NCBI RefSeq assembly: GCF_020906275.1
Contig: NZ_CP086727.1
Coordinates: forward strand, 2,294,001 to 2,358,000
Reading direction: 5' to 3'
From: Parasphingorhabdus litoris DSM 22379
GTDB lineage: Bacteria > Pseudomonadota > Alphaproteobacteria > Sphingomonadales > Sphingomonadaceae
DNA: 64,000 nt
Shown: one piece after another, positions 1 to 8,839 of the stretch
How the letters are laid out: each line of letters opens with the position of its first letter
Numbering within the stretch: the first letter of the stretch is position 1
The notes under the pieces: model-generated
The model's input: only the letters and a program-made list of their open reading frames with translations
Told to the model about the DNA's origin: nothing
Databases searched by the model: none
Translations under genes and position numbers: made by a program

Positions 1-137
1 TCCACCGCGCCGCGCAGCAATATGACACCTGCAACCGACAGCAACGAAAAAATAAACAGCGCGACCATCATCTCGACCAGCGTAAAGCCGCCCTGCGTTG
101 TGGTGCTATCGCAGCGATTGTCTTTTTCACCGGCCAT
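1..137 (-). CDS. Type II secretion minor pseudopilin (GspI/GspJ-like), 5' end only
   Basis: The minus strand from 137 to the window edge encodes a type IV prepilin-like N-terminus: a short polar leader ending in Gly-Gly, then FTLVEMM and a long hydrophobic helix. The Gly-Phe-Thr-Leu-Val-Glu cleavage and methylation site with Glu at mature position 5 defines this class, which the prepilin peptidase processes in the inner membrane. The rest of the protein lies outside the window, so the choice between GspI, GspJ, GspH and other pseudopilins is open. The ATG at 137 is chosen because the leader length fits; an in-frame GTG lies slightly upstream. Confidence 0.75.
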   Translation of the reverse strand, partial: MAGEKDNRCDSTTTQGGFTLVEMMVALFIFSLLSVAGVILLRGAV

Positions 138-246
138 GACCGGCTTATCTATATCCACATTATGCCGGACAGCAAAGAGCGGTTGCGGCAATCAATTTTT
201 CATCTAATCTGATGACCCGATATTTGGAGTGATCGCGGAAAATTTG

Positions 247-888
247 ATGGCAGACAATAACAACACGACCGCAGATTATCTGGTCGCGCTCGGTCAGGTG
301 CAACGCTTTCCGAACAAAGGCGTCGAGCTTTGTATGTTGAAGAATTTTCTGAAAGCCGATGAATGCGATAGGCTCATCCAGCTAATCGATGAAAAGCGCC
401 GACCATCAACAATCGCCGATGCCAATGGCGATGACTATTTTCGTACCAGTGAGACATGCGATCTCGATCATGATGACGCGTTTGTTGCTGGGATAGACGA
501 TAGAATCTGTAGCTTTGCAAATATTGATCGGCAATTTGGTGAACCCTTACAGGGCCAACGCTATGCCGAAGGTCAGGAATTCAAGGCGCACACAGATTTT
601 TTTGATCCCAATGGCGAAGATTTCCGAAAATTCTGTTCCGTATCCGGCCAACGTACCTGGACATTCATGATTTATCTCAACGAACCTGGAGCGGGCGGTG
701 CCACACGTTTCGTGAAACTAAACAAGAAATTCGTCCCCAAGACAGGCAGCATCATATGCTGGAACAACATGAAGCCGGACGGCGACATTAACAGTTTGAC
801 GCTCCATCACGGTATGAAGGTGCGCCGTGGCACCAAATATGTAATCACAAAATGGTTCCGGGAACGTGCCTGGCCTTGGCCTGACTAA
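247..888 (+). CDS. 2OG-Fe(II) oxygenase, prolyl 4-hydroxylase alpha-subunit-like
   Basis: 213 residues, a single double-stranded beta-helix (P4Hc) domain. The metal triad is visible: His115 and Asp117 in FKAHTDFFD, and a distal His in TLHHGMKV near residue 188, followed by Lys197 (GTKYVITKW) for 2-oxoglutarate. The family hydroxylates prolyl groups using Fe(II), oxygen and 2-oxoglutarate; the bacterial substrate here is unknown. The protein is cytosolic, with no signal peptide. The ATG at 247 has GGAA six bases upstream; an alternative GTG at 229 adds six residues but has its purine run too close. Its stop overlaps the next start by one base (888), so it is probably co-translated with the transporter and pxp genes, an unusual partner. 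Confidence 0.85.
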   Translation: MADNNNTTADYLVALGQVQRFPNKGVELCMLKNFLKADECDRLIQLIDEKRRPSTIADANGDDYFRTSETCDLDHDDAFVAGIDDRICSFANIDRQFGEPLQGQRYAEGQEFKAHTDFFDPNGEDFRKFCSVSGQRTWTFMIYLNEPGAGGATRFVKLNKKFVPKTGSIICWNNMKPDGDINSLTLHHGMKVRRGTKYVITKWFRERAWPWPD

Positions 889-2168
889 TGGAACGGCTTG
901 AAGCAAGCGGGACAGTGAATAGGGATGATCATATTGCAGCAGCTTCAATGAAAATAACCGGCTACCGCCCTGGCCCGGGAATGATGGTTTCGGCGGCCTT
1001 CATTGGTCCTGGAACCGTCACCGCTTGCACGCTCGCCGGCGCCAATTTTGGTTTTGCGCTGATATGGGCCCTTGTTTTCGCCACGATCACGACGATCATA
1101 TTGCAGTCTATCGCCGTCCGCGTTGCTCTGGTTTCCCGCCTAGGCCTCGCCGAGGCCATGATGCAAAGCGTTGCCTCTCCGATCGTCCGTTGGCTTGCCG
1201 CAGCCTTGCTCATTGCGGCCTTGGCGCTGGGCAACGCAGCTTATGAGGCAGGAAATATTTCCGGCGCGCTATTGGGACTGGAGGCGCTCAACAGCGGCCT
1301 ATCCGAGAATCGCGGCCTTGCCATTACCGCCATTGCCATAATCGCGGGATTGCTGATCCTGTTTTCCAAACCCCGTTGGGTCGAACGTATATTGATTGCC
1401 ATGGTGCTGTTCATGTGCACTGCGTTCTTGCTAACCTTCCTGATAACCCGGCCCGACATAGGCGCGATTTTCGGTGGTTTCATTCCCTCCATTCCCGAAG
1501 GCGGATTATTCACGGCGATCGCGCTGATTGGTACAACTATCGTCCCATACAACCTGTTCCTCCATGCTGCGAGTGTCAGAGAGCGTTGGAAGGAGGAGAG
1601 CGATCTGGCAGTTGCGCAAACAGATAGCAGCCTGTCCATCGGGCTTGGCGGGCTGGTTTCGATCACCATATTAGCGACTGCAGCAGCAAGCCTGTTTGGC
1701 AGTGGTAAAGAGATTGCCAATGCCGCCGACATGGCTGAGCAGCTCAATCCGCTATTTGGCAGCTTTGCAACTGCGACGCTTGGGGCTGGTCTGTTTGCCG
1801 CTGGGCTGACCTCCGCCATAACCGCACCGCTTGCAACCGGCTATATCGTACAGGAAATTTTTGGAAAAACGACCGGAGGGGTATCACGAACACCTTTTAG
1901 AGTTGGTGCCTTACTTGTCATTTTGTCCGGCACTTTTGGCGCGCTACTCAATTACAAACCGGTTGAGATTATCTTCGTTGCCCAGATCGCCAATGGATTG
2001 CTGCTACCCGTAATTGCCTTTTTCCTGATCAAACTGGCCAATGACAGCGCGCTTTTGGGCAAACATGTCAATGGTTGGAAAGCTAATCTCGCCGGTGCGA
2101 TTATATTGGCCATCACGACCATGCTCGGCTTCAGGCTCATCGCACGTGCACTGGGATGGTGGCCATGA
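888..2168 (+). CDS. Nramp-family (YcsG-like) membrane transporter of the pxp operon
   Basis: 426 residues with about eleven hydrophobic helices of the Nramp (LeuT-like) fold. The order transporter-pxpA-pxpB-pxpC matches the Bacillus subtilis ycsG/ycsF/kipI/kipA neighbourhood. The key metal-binding residues are not the canonical ones: the helix 1 DPGN motif reads GPGT (residues 40-43) and the helix 6 MPHN motif reads VPYN (219-222). The conserved Asp, Asn and Met ligands of Mn/Fe transporters are therefore missing, and a substrate other than a transition metal is plausible; import of 5-oxoproline or a related compound would suit the operon but is inference. The start at 888 overlaps the upstream stop; an in-frame ATG at 948 is the alternative. 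The stop overlaps pxpA as ATGA. Confidence 0.85.
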   Translation: MERLEASGTVNRDDHIAAASMKITGYRPGPGMMVSAAFIGPGTVTACTLAGANFGFALIWALVFATITTIILQSIAVRVALVSRLGLAEAMMQSVASPIVRWLAAALLIAALALGNAAYEAGNISGALLGLEALNSGLSENRGLAITAIAIIAGLLILFSKPRWVERILIAMVLFMCTAFLLTFLITRPDIGAIFGGFIPSIPEGGLFTAIALIGTTIVPYNLFLHAASVRERWKEESDLAVAQTDSSLSIGLGGLVSITILATAAASLFGSGKEIANAADMAEQLNPLFGSFATATLGAGLFAAGLTSAITAPLATGYIVQEIFGKTTGGVSRTPFRVGALLVILSGTFGALLNYKPVEIIFVAQIANGLLLPVIAFFLIKLANDSALLGKHVNGWKANLAGAIILAITTMLGFRLIARALGWWP

Positions 2169-2926
2169 CTCTCACAATTGACCTGAATGCGGATCTGGGT
2201 GAGGACGATAGCTCGGAAGGCATGGCACGCGATATCGCGATCATGGATATTGTCTCGAGTTGCAATATCGCCTGCGGTGGCCATGCTGGCTCATCCAAAA
2301 CCATGCACGCAATGTTGGTCGCAGCAAAAGCAAAAGACGTTTCAGCCGGCGCGCACCCGTCTTATCCCGATCGCGAAAATTTTGGACGGGTAAGTATGGA
2401 AATTGATCCCGTTCATTTAGAAACCAGCTTGCTGGAACAAGTGGCGGCGATCAAATCGGTAGCGACGGATGTCAAAAGCCGCATCACCCACCTGAAGCCC
2501 CATGGCGCACTTTACAACGACGCACAGGATAACGATGTTCTGGCCGAAATTCTGGTGCATCTTGCCCGGAGGGAAGACCTGACGCTCGTCGGCATGGCAG
2601 ACTCGCTCGTGCAGCAGAAAGCTGCAGAAAGTGGCGTCCGCTTCGTCTCCGAAGCCTTTATTGACCGGCAATATACCGAGCATTCCCGCTTAGTGCCTCG
2701 AACGGAAAAAGGCGCTGTCATTCAGGATGATTCTGAGCGCTTGCAGCAAGGGTTGGCATTGGCGCTTGGACAACCGATCAAGACGGCAGGAAACCAGACG
2801 AAAATCATTCCGGCCGATACACTCTGCCTTCATTCCGACAGCGACGGCGCGCTGGCCACTGCAACGGCGATGCGGCGTGCATTGGAGCTTGAGGGCATAT
2901 CCGTCGCAGCGCCCCGGGATCAATAA
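2165..2926 (+). CDS. pxpA: 5-oxoprolinase subunit PxpA (LamB/YcsF family)
   Basis: 253 residues, whole-length LamB/YcsF protein. The N-terminus MTLTIDLNADLGED, the segment CNIACGGHAG and HLKPHGALYN are family hallmarks. PxpA works with PxpB and PxpC in the ATP-dependent cleavage of 5-oxo-L-proline (pyroglutamate), a damage product of glutamine and glutathione, to glutamate. The start at 2165 is chosen because ATGA couples it to the transporter stop (2166-2168); an upstream in-frame ATG at 2156 is less likely. It is the second gene in the uninterrupted Nramp-pxpABC run, which supports the functional assignment strongly. Confidence 0.95.
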   Translation: MTLTIDLNADLGEDDSSEGMARDIAIMDIVSSCNIACGGHAGSSKTMHAMLVAAKAKDVSAGAHPSYPDRENFGRVSMEIDPVHLETSLLEQVAAIKSVATDVKSRITHLKPHGALYNDAQDNDVLAEILVHLARREDLTLVGMADSLVQQKAAESGVRFVSEAFIDRQYTEHSRLVPRTEKGAVIQDDSERLQQGLALALGQPIKTAGNQTKIIPADTLCLHSDSDGALATATAMRRALELEGISVAAPRDQ

Positions 2927-2930
2927 ACGA

Positions 2931-3608
2931 ATGAGCGCCGGCGATATTCATGCCTGTGATGACTGGCTCTGCTGCCCGTTAAAGAATCTTGAGGAGGCAC
3001 AGGCTGCCATAGCCGCTTGCCGGGAAGAGGAGAAATGGCAGGAGGTCGTAACCGGACTGGACAGCATCGCCGTTCAGTTTGATCCTGCTGTCATGTCGCC
3101 AGATGAAGCGATAGATTTGTTTACAGAACAGCTGCTCCATCCGTCGATTGCATCGATAGGTTCCTCAACTCCGATCACTATCCCCATTTGCTATGATCCC
3201 GAATTTGCCCCCGACCGCGAGTGGCTAGCCGAGAAAATGGGCCTGTCCGCCGATGCTTTGATAGCCTGGCATAGCGGCCTTTCATTCAAGGTCACGATGC
3301 TGGGTTTCATGCCGGGTTTTGCCTATCTGCAATGCCAAGAGGCGATTGCGGATATCGGCAGGCTGCCAAAACCCCGACAGAAGGTTCCAGCCGGCTCCGT
3401 CGGCATTATTGGCGACCAGAGCTGCGTCTATTCCTTCGACAGTCCCGGTGGCTGGCCGATTGTGGGGCGTACGCCATTGAAGTTATTCGATCCCAATCGG
3501 GACGACCCGGCTTTGTTATCGGCGAATCAATCTGTTTGCTTCGAACCAATAGACCGCGCAGAGTATGAAACCATCAAGGCAAAGCAAGATAGCGAAGATT
3601 CGGCGTGA
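2931..3608 (+). CDS. pxpB: 5-oxoprolinase subunit PxpB (KipI family)
   Basis: 225 residues of the carboxyltransferase-subdomain C/D (KipI) family. Diagnostic segments are GFMPGFAYL in the middle and PAGSVGIIGDQSCVYSFDSP followed by GGWPIVGRTPLKLFDP near the C-terminus. It forms the 5-oxoprolinase with PxpA and PxpC. In Bacillus the homologue also inhibits the sporulation kinase KinA, which has no meaning here. A longer open frame reaches back into pxpA, but the ATG at 2931, four bases after the pxpA stop, gives the usual family length. The stop overlaps pxpC. Confidence 0.93.
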   Translation: MSAGDIHACDDWLCCPLKNLEEAQAAIAACREEEKWQEVVTGLDSIAVQFDPAVMSPDEAIDLFTEQLLHPSIASIGSSTPITIPICYDPEFAPDREWLAEKMGLSADALIAWHSGLSFKVTMLGFMPGFAYLQCQEAIADIGRLPKPRQKVPAGSVGIIGDQSCVYSFDSPGGWPIVGRTPLKLFDPNRDDPALLSANQSVCFEPIDRAEYETIKAKQDSEDSA

Positions 3609-4555
3609 TGACGCTCACCGTCGTCAAGCCCGGTTTGCAAACCACGTTACAAGGCGCACCATTTTCTGGCCATCGTCATTTGGGCATGCCCGCCGCCGGG
3701 GCAGCGGACTGCCTTTCCGTTGCCTTGGCAAACCGGCTGGTCGGTAATCCTCTTGATGCGACAGCGATTGAAATCACTCTGGATGATGCCAAGTTCACCG
3801 TCGGGCAAGCCAATTTGGTGGCACTTACCGGTGCCGCTTGTTTTCTTCGAATCAATGGAAAAGATCGGCCAGTACATAGCCCGATCCCCGTCACACCAGG
3901 TGATGAAATCCATATCGGTCCATCAGATAAAGGCTGCCGGTCTTATCTGGCGGTCGCCGGACAGATAGCGGCACAGTCTGTGTTAGGAAACCAGTCCACC
4001 TATCTTGGTGCAAAACTGGGCGGATATGAAGGACGTACCCTGAAAACCGGTGACAAAATTAAGATAAATGAAGGGAGCGATGTGAAAACCAGCGGAGCGG
4101 AAACTCCTTCTGGCCTGCGCCCCATAATGTCAAAAGGGCACATAATCAGAATTACAATTGGTCCTGAATATTCTGCCCTAAGCCACAACGCTCAAAAGAA
4201 ATTATTCGATAAGAAGTTCACAATTGGTGCGCGCGCCAATCGTATGGGCCTTGCCCTGCAATCCACGCCTTTGGAACAGCATGATGGCCCGCAAATGAAA
4301 AGCGCTCCGGTTTTCCCAGGTACAATTCAATGCCCGCCAGATGGCGAACCCTTTCTGCTTGGACCAGATGCACAAACAACCGGTGGCTATCCCAGAATTG
4401 CTCAGGTGATCCGCGCCGATCGTCACTTGATCGGACAATTGAGACCGGGCTCGGATGTTCAGTTTGTTAGAATTTCACCAGTCCAGGCAACCGAGATTTA
4501 TCGCCAGAAGCTTGCCCTTCTCACGCCATGGCTCGGAGCCGTAAGCCTGTGGTAA
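3608..4555 (+). CDS. pxpC: 5-oxoprolinase subunit PxpC (KipA family)
   Basis: 315 residues of the biotin-dependent-carboxylase-like A/B subdomain (KipA) family. The N-terminal segment GHRHLGMPAAGAADCLS, then ANRLVGNP, and a C-terminal GGYPRIAQVIRADRHLIGQL are typical. It is the third subunit of 5-oxoprolinase. The start is either ATG 3608 (overlapping the pxpB TGA by one base) or GTG 3605 just before it. It closes the operon; a GC-rich hairpin follows directly and the next gene, rpmE, is convergent. Confidence 0.93.
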   Translation: MTLTVVKPGLQTTLQGAPFSGHRHLGMPAAGAADCLSVALANRLVGNPLDATAIEITLDDAKFTVGQANLVALTGAACFLRINGKDRPVHSPIPVTPGDEIHIGPSDKGCRSYLAVAGQIAAQSVLGNQSTYLGAKLGGYEGRTLKTGDKIKINEGSDVKTSGAETPSGLRPIMSKGHIIRITIGPEYSALSHNAQKKLFDKKFTIGARANRMGLALQSTPLEQHDGPQMKSAPVFPGTIQCPPDGEPFLLGPDAQTTGGYPRIAQVIRADRHLIGQLRPGSDVQFVRISPVQATEIYRQKLALLTPWLGAVSLW

Positions 4556-4556
4556 A

Positions 4557-4576
4557 CAGGGGGGATAAGCCCCCTG
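4557..4576. terminator. Hairpin between convergent pxpC and rpmE
   Basis: A perfect 7-bp stem (CAGGGGG 4557-4563 with CCCCCTG 4570-4576) encloses a six-base loop directly after the pxpC stop and before the rpmE stop. The T-run is weak on both sides, so terminator activity is inferred mainly from position. Confidence 0.5.
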
Positions 4577-4587
4577 CCCCAAAAAGC

Positions 4588-4818
4588 TTAGTTTTTCTTC
4601 AGTGAAAGACCGCCAAAACGCTTGTTGAAGCGAGCAACCTGACCGCCAGCATCCATAAGACGCTGATTGCCGCCCGTCCATGCTGGGTGCGATGTCGGGT
4701 CAATATCGAGTTGCAGTGTTTCGCCCTCTTTGCCCCATGTGGACCGGGTTTCGAACACAGTGCCATCGGTCATCTGGACCTTGATCATGTGATAATCGGG
4801 ATGCGTATCTTTTTTCAT
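4588..4818 (-). CDS. rpmE: 50S ribosomal protein L31, zinc-free form
   Basis: 76 residues beginning [14 protein letters not shown], with the L31 signature [10 protein letters not shown] and a C-terminal basic segment (ARFNKRFGG). The four cysteines of the zinc-binding form are absent, so this is a C-minus type L31. The ATG at 4818 is preceded by GGAG about eight bases upstream; the longer open frame upstream is not part of the protein. It sits just behind fabZ in the opposite direction to pxpC, an arrangement of convenience rather than a functional link. Confidence 0.93.
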   Translation of the reverse strand: MKKDTHPDYHMIKVQMTDGTVFETRSTWGKEGETLQLDIDPTSHPAWTGGNQRLMDAGGQVARFNKRFGGLSLKKN

Positions 4819-4938
4819 TTTTTGCTCCAAAACGGGCTGGTTTCCGACCAGTTCCCTAAGCGTATAATAGTCTGCGAAGCGGCGCATTAGCCGCCACCGC
4901 ATCAAAGTGCAAGATTCTTTTATCCTCTAACCAGCCAA

Positions 4939-5397
4939 TTATGCACTGGGTGGATCGGCAATCATCGCTGTAAAACTGGCCTCGGCAGCCAGTTTGTCAC
5001 CAATCATGGCTTTGCCGGCAAATTTGCAGACCCTTGGGCGTTTTTGAACAAATTCGACATTCAGCGAAAGCAGGCAGCCCGGCTCAACCGGATTGCGGAA
5101 CTTGGCGCCATCAATGGCCATGAAATAAACCAGCTTGCCTGAACCAACCAGACCGAAACTTTCCATCGCCAAAACACCGGCTGCTTGGGCCAACGCCTCG
5201 ACGATCATCACGCCTGGCATGATCGGACGACCCGGAAAATGCCCTTGGAAAAACCCTTCGTTCATCGACACGGCTTTCACCGCGCGAATGGATTCATCCT
5301 TGACCAGCTCTTCCACTCGGTCGACCAGCAGCATTGGATAGCGATGCGGCAACACCGCCATCACTTTGGTGACGTCATAGTCCAAAGGTTCAGACAT
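4939..5397 (-). CDS. fabZ: 3-hydroxyacyl-[ACP] dehydratase FabZ
   Basis: 152 residues, hot-dog fold. The catalytic His is in [11 protein letters not shown] and the catalytic Glu in EALAQAAG. FabZ removes water from (3R)-hydroxyacyl-ACP in fatty acid elongation. It is the last gene of the bamA-skp-fabZ run, nine bases after skp. In enteric bacteria lpxD lies between skp and fabZ, and lpxA and lpxB follow; none of these is present here, which fits a lineage whose outer membrane relies on glycosphingolipids. Confidence 0.96.
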   Translation of the reverse strand: MSEPLDYDVTKVMAVLPHRYPMLLVDRVEELVKDESIRAVKAVSMNEGFFQGHFPGRPIMPGVMIVEALAQAAGVLAMESFGLVGSGKLVYFMAIDGAKFRNPVEPGCLLSLNVEFVQKRPRVCKFAGKAMIGDKLAAEASFTAMIADPPSA

Positions 5398-5406
5398 GCC
5401 GTTCTA

Positions 5407-6063
5407 TTACCGACCGGAAGGCTGTTGCTGCGTAGCCGCTGGTTGCTGAGCGTTTTGCTGTGCCTGTCCGGGTTTCCAGCCGGCTGGCGGCGTAATCGAA
5501 GCCGATGGAACCAGCTTGTTAAGCTCGGCCACGATAGAATCGGTCATATCGACATAAGGTTCACGCGCAACCACAGCCTGAGGCTGCAGAACGAGATCAA
5601 CATTTTTGGCTTTCATCGCCGCTTTGATCGCGTCGTTCAGTTTCAAACCAACTTGCTCTTCAACATAAGCGGTCGCCATTGTAACACGCTGTTGCAGACG
5701 GGCCAGTTCCTGTTGGCCAGACTGACGCTTCTGCTGCAAGGCCTGTGCCTGTGGCTGCACCGTTTGCGCGTTCGCATTAGGCTGTTGAACAGCGGCATTA
5801 TAAGCGTCGACGAGAGGCTTTAGCTCGGCCTGCAGAGCCGTTGCACGCGCATTGGTCGCATCGATATCCGCCTTATAGGTTGTTTTCATCTGTTCCACAG
5901 CAGTGCGATAGGCCTGAGAGCGCACAACCGCTGCTTCATAATTGGCAACCGCGATGCTGGTTCTGGATTGCGCCGCAGCCGGTGTTGCCATCATTGCCGG
6001 CACCGACAAGGTCGCAAGGCCCAAAGCGGCCGATTTCAAAAGTGTCTTGGTTGAAAAAGTCAT
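5407..6063 (-). CDS. skp: Skp/OmpH-family periplasmic chaperone
   Basis: 218 residues: a signal peptide (hydrophobic run then AMMATPAAAQS), then a long Ala/Gln/Lys-rich helical region typical of the Skp tentacles, and a Gln/Pro/Ala-rich tail of about 25 residues ending QQPSGR. Skp-family chaperones hold unfolded outer-membrane proteins in the periplasm and hand them to the BAM complex. Its ATG overlaps the bamA stop by one base, so the two are translationally coupled. The tail makes it longer than E. coli Skp (161 residues). Confidence 0.9.
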   Translation of the reverse strand: MTFSTKTLLKSAALGLATLSVPAMMATPAAAQSRTSIAVANYEAAVVRSQAYRTAVEQMKTTYKADIDATNARATALQAELKPLVDAYNAAVQQPNANAQTVQPQAQALQQKRQSGQQELARLQQRVTMATAYVEEQVGLKLNDAIKAAMKAKNVDLVLQPQAVVAREPYVDMTDSIVAELNKLVPSASITPPAGWKPGQAQQNAQQPAATQQQPSGR

Positions 6064-8747
6064 TAGAATTGTGTTCCTACATTGAAAGTGAAGAGTTTAG
6101 TATCATCTCCGGGCTCTTTTAACAAAGCGCGAGCGACATCGATCCTGAACGGACCAAATGGAGAGTTCCAGTTGACGCCGATGCCAACGGAAACACGGGG
6201 CTTGGCGCTATCGCCGAAAAATTGTTCGGTGAAGCTGTTGCCAAGAACCAGATCGGGTTCATTGGGAACGCCATTAGCATCTACGGCATCAGCCGTTGTT
6301 GTTATGTTGCCATCGGCTCCAACCGTCAAAAACTGCGGAACGCCCTCGACAACAGCCTGAACCCGGTTGTCAACCAATAGTGGCTGGGTGACGTTAAACA
6401 CAGCGCCAGCATCAACAAAAATAGATGGTCGCAACCCCAGTTCACGCGCGCCACTGCCTAGCGGTATCTCCAATTCGGCCCGCCCCAAATAATAAGCTCT
6501 ACCACCGATAGCATCATCGGTAACACTGCTGCGATCTTCCCGGAAATCAATAATGGAATTGACTGCACGACCATCAACAATCTCTTCCCTGAAGCGAGAT
6601 CTTATTATCCGTGGACCAACACCGCGAATGTCGAAACCACGAATTTGTGGTTCACCAAGGAAAAAGCGATCCGTCAACCGTACATCATCGATCCCGTCTG
6701 CCGCGCTTCCGCGATTTTCGAGAGGATGAATATATCCACCCTCGGCACTAACCGAGAAAATAAAATTGCCCAATACCCTCCAATATTTAGCGGCATTCAG
6801 ACGACCTCGGAGATATTTTACACTACCACCGAGACCCGCAAAGTCCAGACTACCAACAATGGTCTGCCCCCTGGTTGGGCGCACTCGATTATCACGGTCA
6901 TCATAAATAAGTGACGCACCGATAGAAGAAGTCGTTCGCTTGCCGATCGCGTCACACAGAAAACGCCCTGCTCTCAAAGGATCGCAAGAGAGAACGCCGT
7001 TGGCGTCGGGAGAAAAAAACAAATCTTCGTCAAGCGTCACATCGTCGTAACTCAACCCATAGCGCAGGGAGGCCGACAAATATTCTGTAATCGGCACGCC
7101 AGCGCGGATCTGAAAACCAGTGGTGAGCTGTTCAAAGGTCGTTTCGCGGTCACCGCCCACAAAGTTAAAACTGTTCAAATCACGGCGGAACACGTCGACA
7201 CCGACCGCAATGTTTCGGTCAAAAAGGTACGGCTCAGTAAAACCAAATTCTATAGATTGCGAGAAACTCGAATAGCTTACGCTGGCACGTAGTTCCTGAC
7301 CCTTACCGCGGAAGTTGCGTTGCCGGACAGAGGCCTGCAGAATGAAATTCTCAACACTGGAGAAGCCGGCAGATAGCTGTAACTCACCCGTTGCGCGCTC
7401 TTCGACATTGGCTTCAAGAATGATCCGGTCCGGTGCGCTGCCTTGTTTCTGTTCGATTTCCAGCTCATCCTGGAAAAAGCCCAGCGATTTAATCCGGTTG
7501 GCAGAGCGCTTGACCTGGAAACTGTTGAACGCATCACCTTCGTTCAAACGAAATTCACGGCGAACAACTTTGTCGACTGTCAGCGTATTGCCGTTAATGT
7601 CAATCCGTTCAACATAGACACGGTCACTTTCCGCCACCTGGAAATTAATCCCCATGGTCAGTGTTTCTTTGTCACGGGTAAATTGCGGCCGCACATCTGC
7701 AAAAGCATAGCCGAACAGACCAGCGGTTTCAGACAGGCTTTCCACCGTATCCTCAACCTGTTTCGCGTCGTAAAAGTCGCCTTCTTTCATCGGTAACAGC
7801 GGCGTCAGGGTTTCAGCCGTGAAGTCACGAATCTCACTTTCAACGGTCACTTCACCAAATTTGTAACGCTCGCCCTCTTCAACAACATAGGTGATGATGA
7901 AGTCTTTTTTGTCCGGCGTCAGCTCTGCAACAGCCGAGATAACCCGGAAGTCGGCATAGCCTTCGGTCAGATAGAATTGGCGCAGTTTCTGTTGGTCAAA
8001 AGCCAGACGATCCGGATCATAAGTGTCGCTTGAACTGAAGAAGCGATAAAAACGAGATTGCTTCGTCGCCATTTCACCGCGCAGCTTACCATCGGAAAAC
8101 ACTTCGTTGCCGATTATGTTGATTTGCTGAACCTTTGATTTCGGTCCTTCATTGACCTCAAAAACAATATCCACGCGATTCTGATCAAGCTGAACCATTT
8201 TGGGTTCCACGCTGGCAGCGAAACGACCTTTGCGCTTGTACAGCTCAATGATACGCGCGACGTCAGCACGTACTTTGGATCGCGTGAAAATCTGACGCGG
8301 AGCCAACCGGATTTCTGGTCGGATGGCATCTTCCTTGATCCGCTTGTTGCCTTCCAGCAATATCCGGTTGATGACGGGGTTTTCAACAACATCAATAACG
8401 ACCGCACCGCCATTGTTGCGGATACTGACGTCCTTGAACAATTCCGTTTCAAAAAGGTCTTTCAGGGCCTGGTCAGCCGCTTCCTGCGTATAAGTCTGCC
8501 CAACGCGCAGCTGCATGTAAGACAGGACCGTGTCCGACTCCAGACGCTGCGAGCCGTTCACCACGATCGATCTGATCGTATTATCCACCGCTGTGGCAGG
8601 TTCAGCTGCCGGAGGCAGCGTCGTAGGGACCGGAGCCACTGGCGTGTCCTGCGCATGCGCTGGCATCGCGGTGCCTGCCAGGATTGTACCACTCATCAAT
8701 ATGGGCAGGAGCCGTTTTTTATGCTTCACAGACAAACTCGCTTTCAC
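6063..8747 (-). CDS. bamA: Outer membrane protein assembly factor BamA
   Basis: 894 residues: signal peptide (cleavage near AMPAHAQ), five POTRA repeats over about the first 430 residues, then a 16-strand Omp85 barrel ending in the terminal aromatic Phe of TFNVGTQF. The barrel segment carries the VRPTRGQ and RGF-type (QIRGFDIRG) motifs of the family. BamA is the core of the machinery that folds and inserts beta-barrel proteins. It lies between rseP and skp, as in most proteobacteria, in the minus-strand core block. Confidence 0.96.
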   Translation of the reverse strand: MKASLSVKHKKRLLPILMSGTILAGTAMPAHAQDTPVAPVPTTLPPAAEPATAVDNTIRSIVVNGSQRLESDTVLSYMQLRVGQTYTQEAADQALKDLFETELFKDVSIRNNGGAVVIDVVENPVINRILLEGNKRIKEDAIRPEIRLAPRQIFTRSKVRADVARIIELYKRKGRFAASVEPKMVQLDQNRVDIVFEVNEGPKSKVQQINIIGNEVFSDGKLRGEMATKQSRFYRFFSSSDTYDPDRLAFDQQKLRQFYLTEGYADFRVISAVAELTPDKKDFIITYVVEEGERYKFGEVTVESEIRDFTAETLTPLLPMKEGDFYDAKQVEDTVESLSETAGLFGYAFADVRPQFTRDKETLTMGINFQVAESDRVYVERIDINGNTLTVDKVVRREFRLNEGDAFNSFQVKRSANRIKSLGFFQDELEIEQKQGSAPDRIILEANVEERATGELQLSAGFSSVENFILQASVRQRNFRGKGQELRASVSYSSFSQSIEFGFTEPYLFDRNIAVGVDVFRRDLNSFNFVGGDRETTFEQLTTGFQIRAGVPITEYLSASLRYGLSYDDVTLDEDLFFSPDANGVLSCDPLRAGRFLCDAIGKRTTSSIGASLIYDDRDNRVRPTRGQTIVGSLDFAGLGGSVKYLRGRLNAAKYWRVLGNFIFSVSAEGGYIHPLENRGSAADGIDDVRLTDRFFLGEPQIRGFDIRGVGPRIIRSRFREEIVDGRAVNSIIDFREDRSSVTDDAIGGRAYYLGRAELEIPLGSGARELGLRPSIFVDAGAVFNVTQPLLVDNRVQAVVEGVPQFLTVGADGNITTTADAVDANGVPNEPDLVLGNSFTEQFFGDSAKPRVSVGIGVNWNSPFGPFRIDVARALLKEPGDDTKLFTFNVGTQF

Positions 8748-8839
8748 GCCTTAAACTCAAAAAATACTAACCAGTGCAAAATATGCATCAGCATTTGCGA
8801 AACCCCCTGCCCCAACCAGACTTATCAATCAATGGGCAA

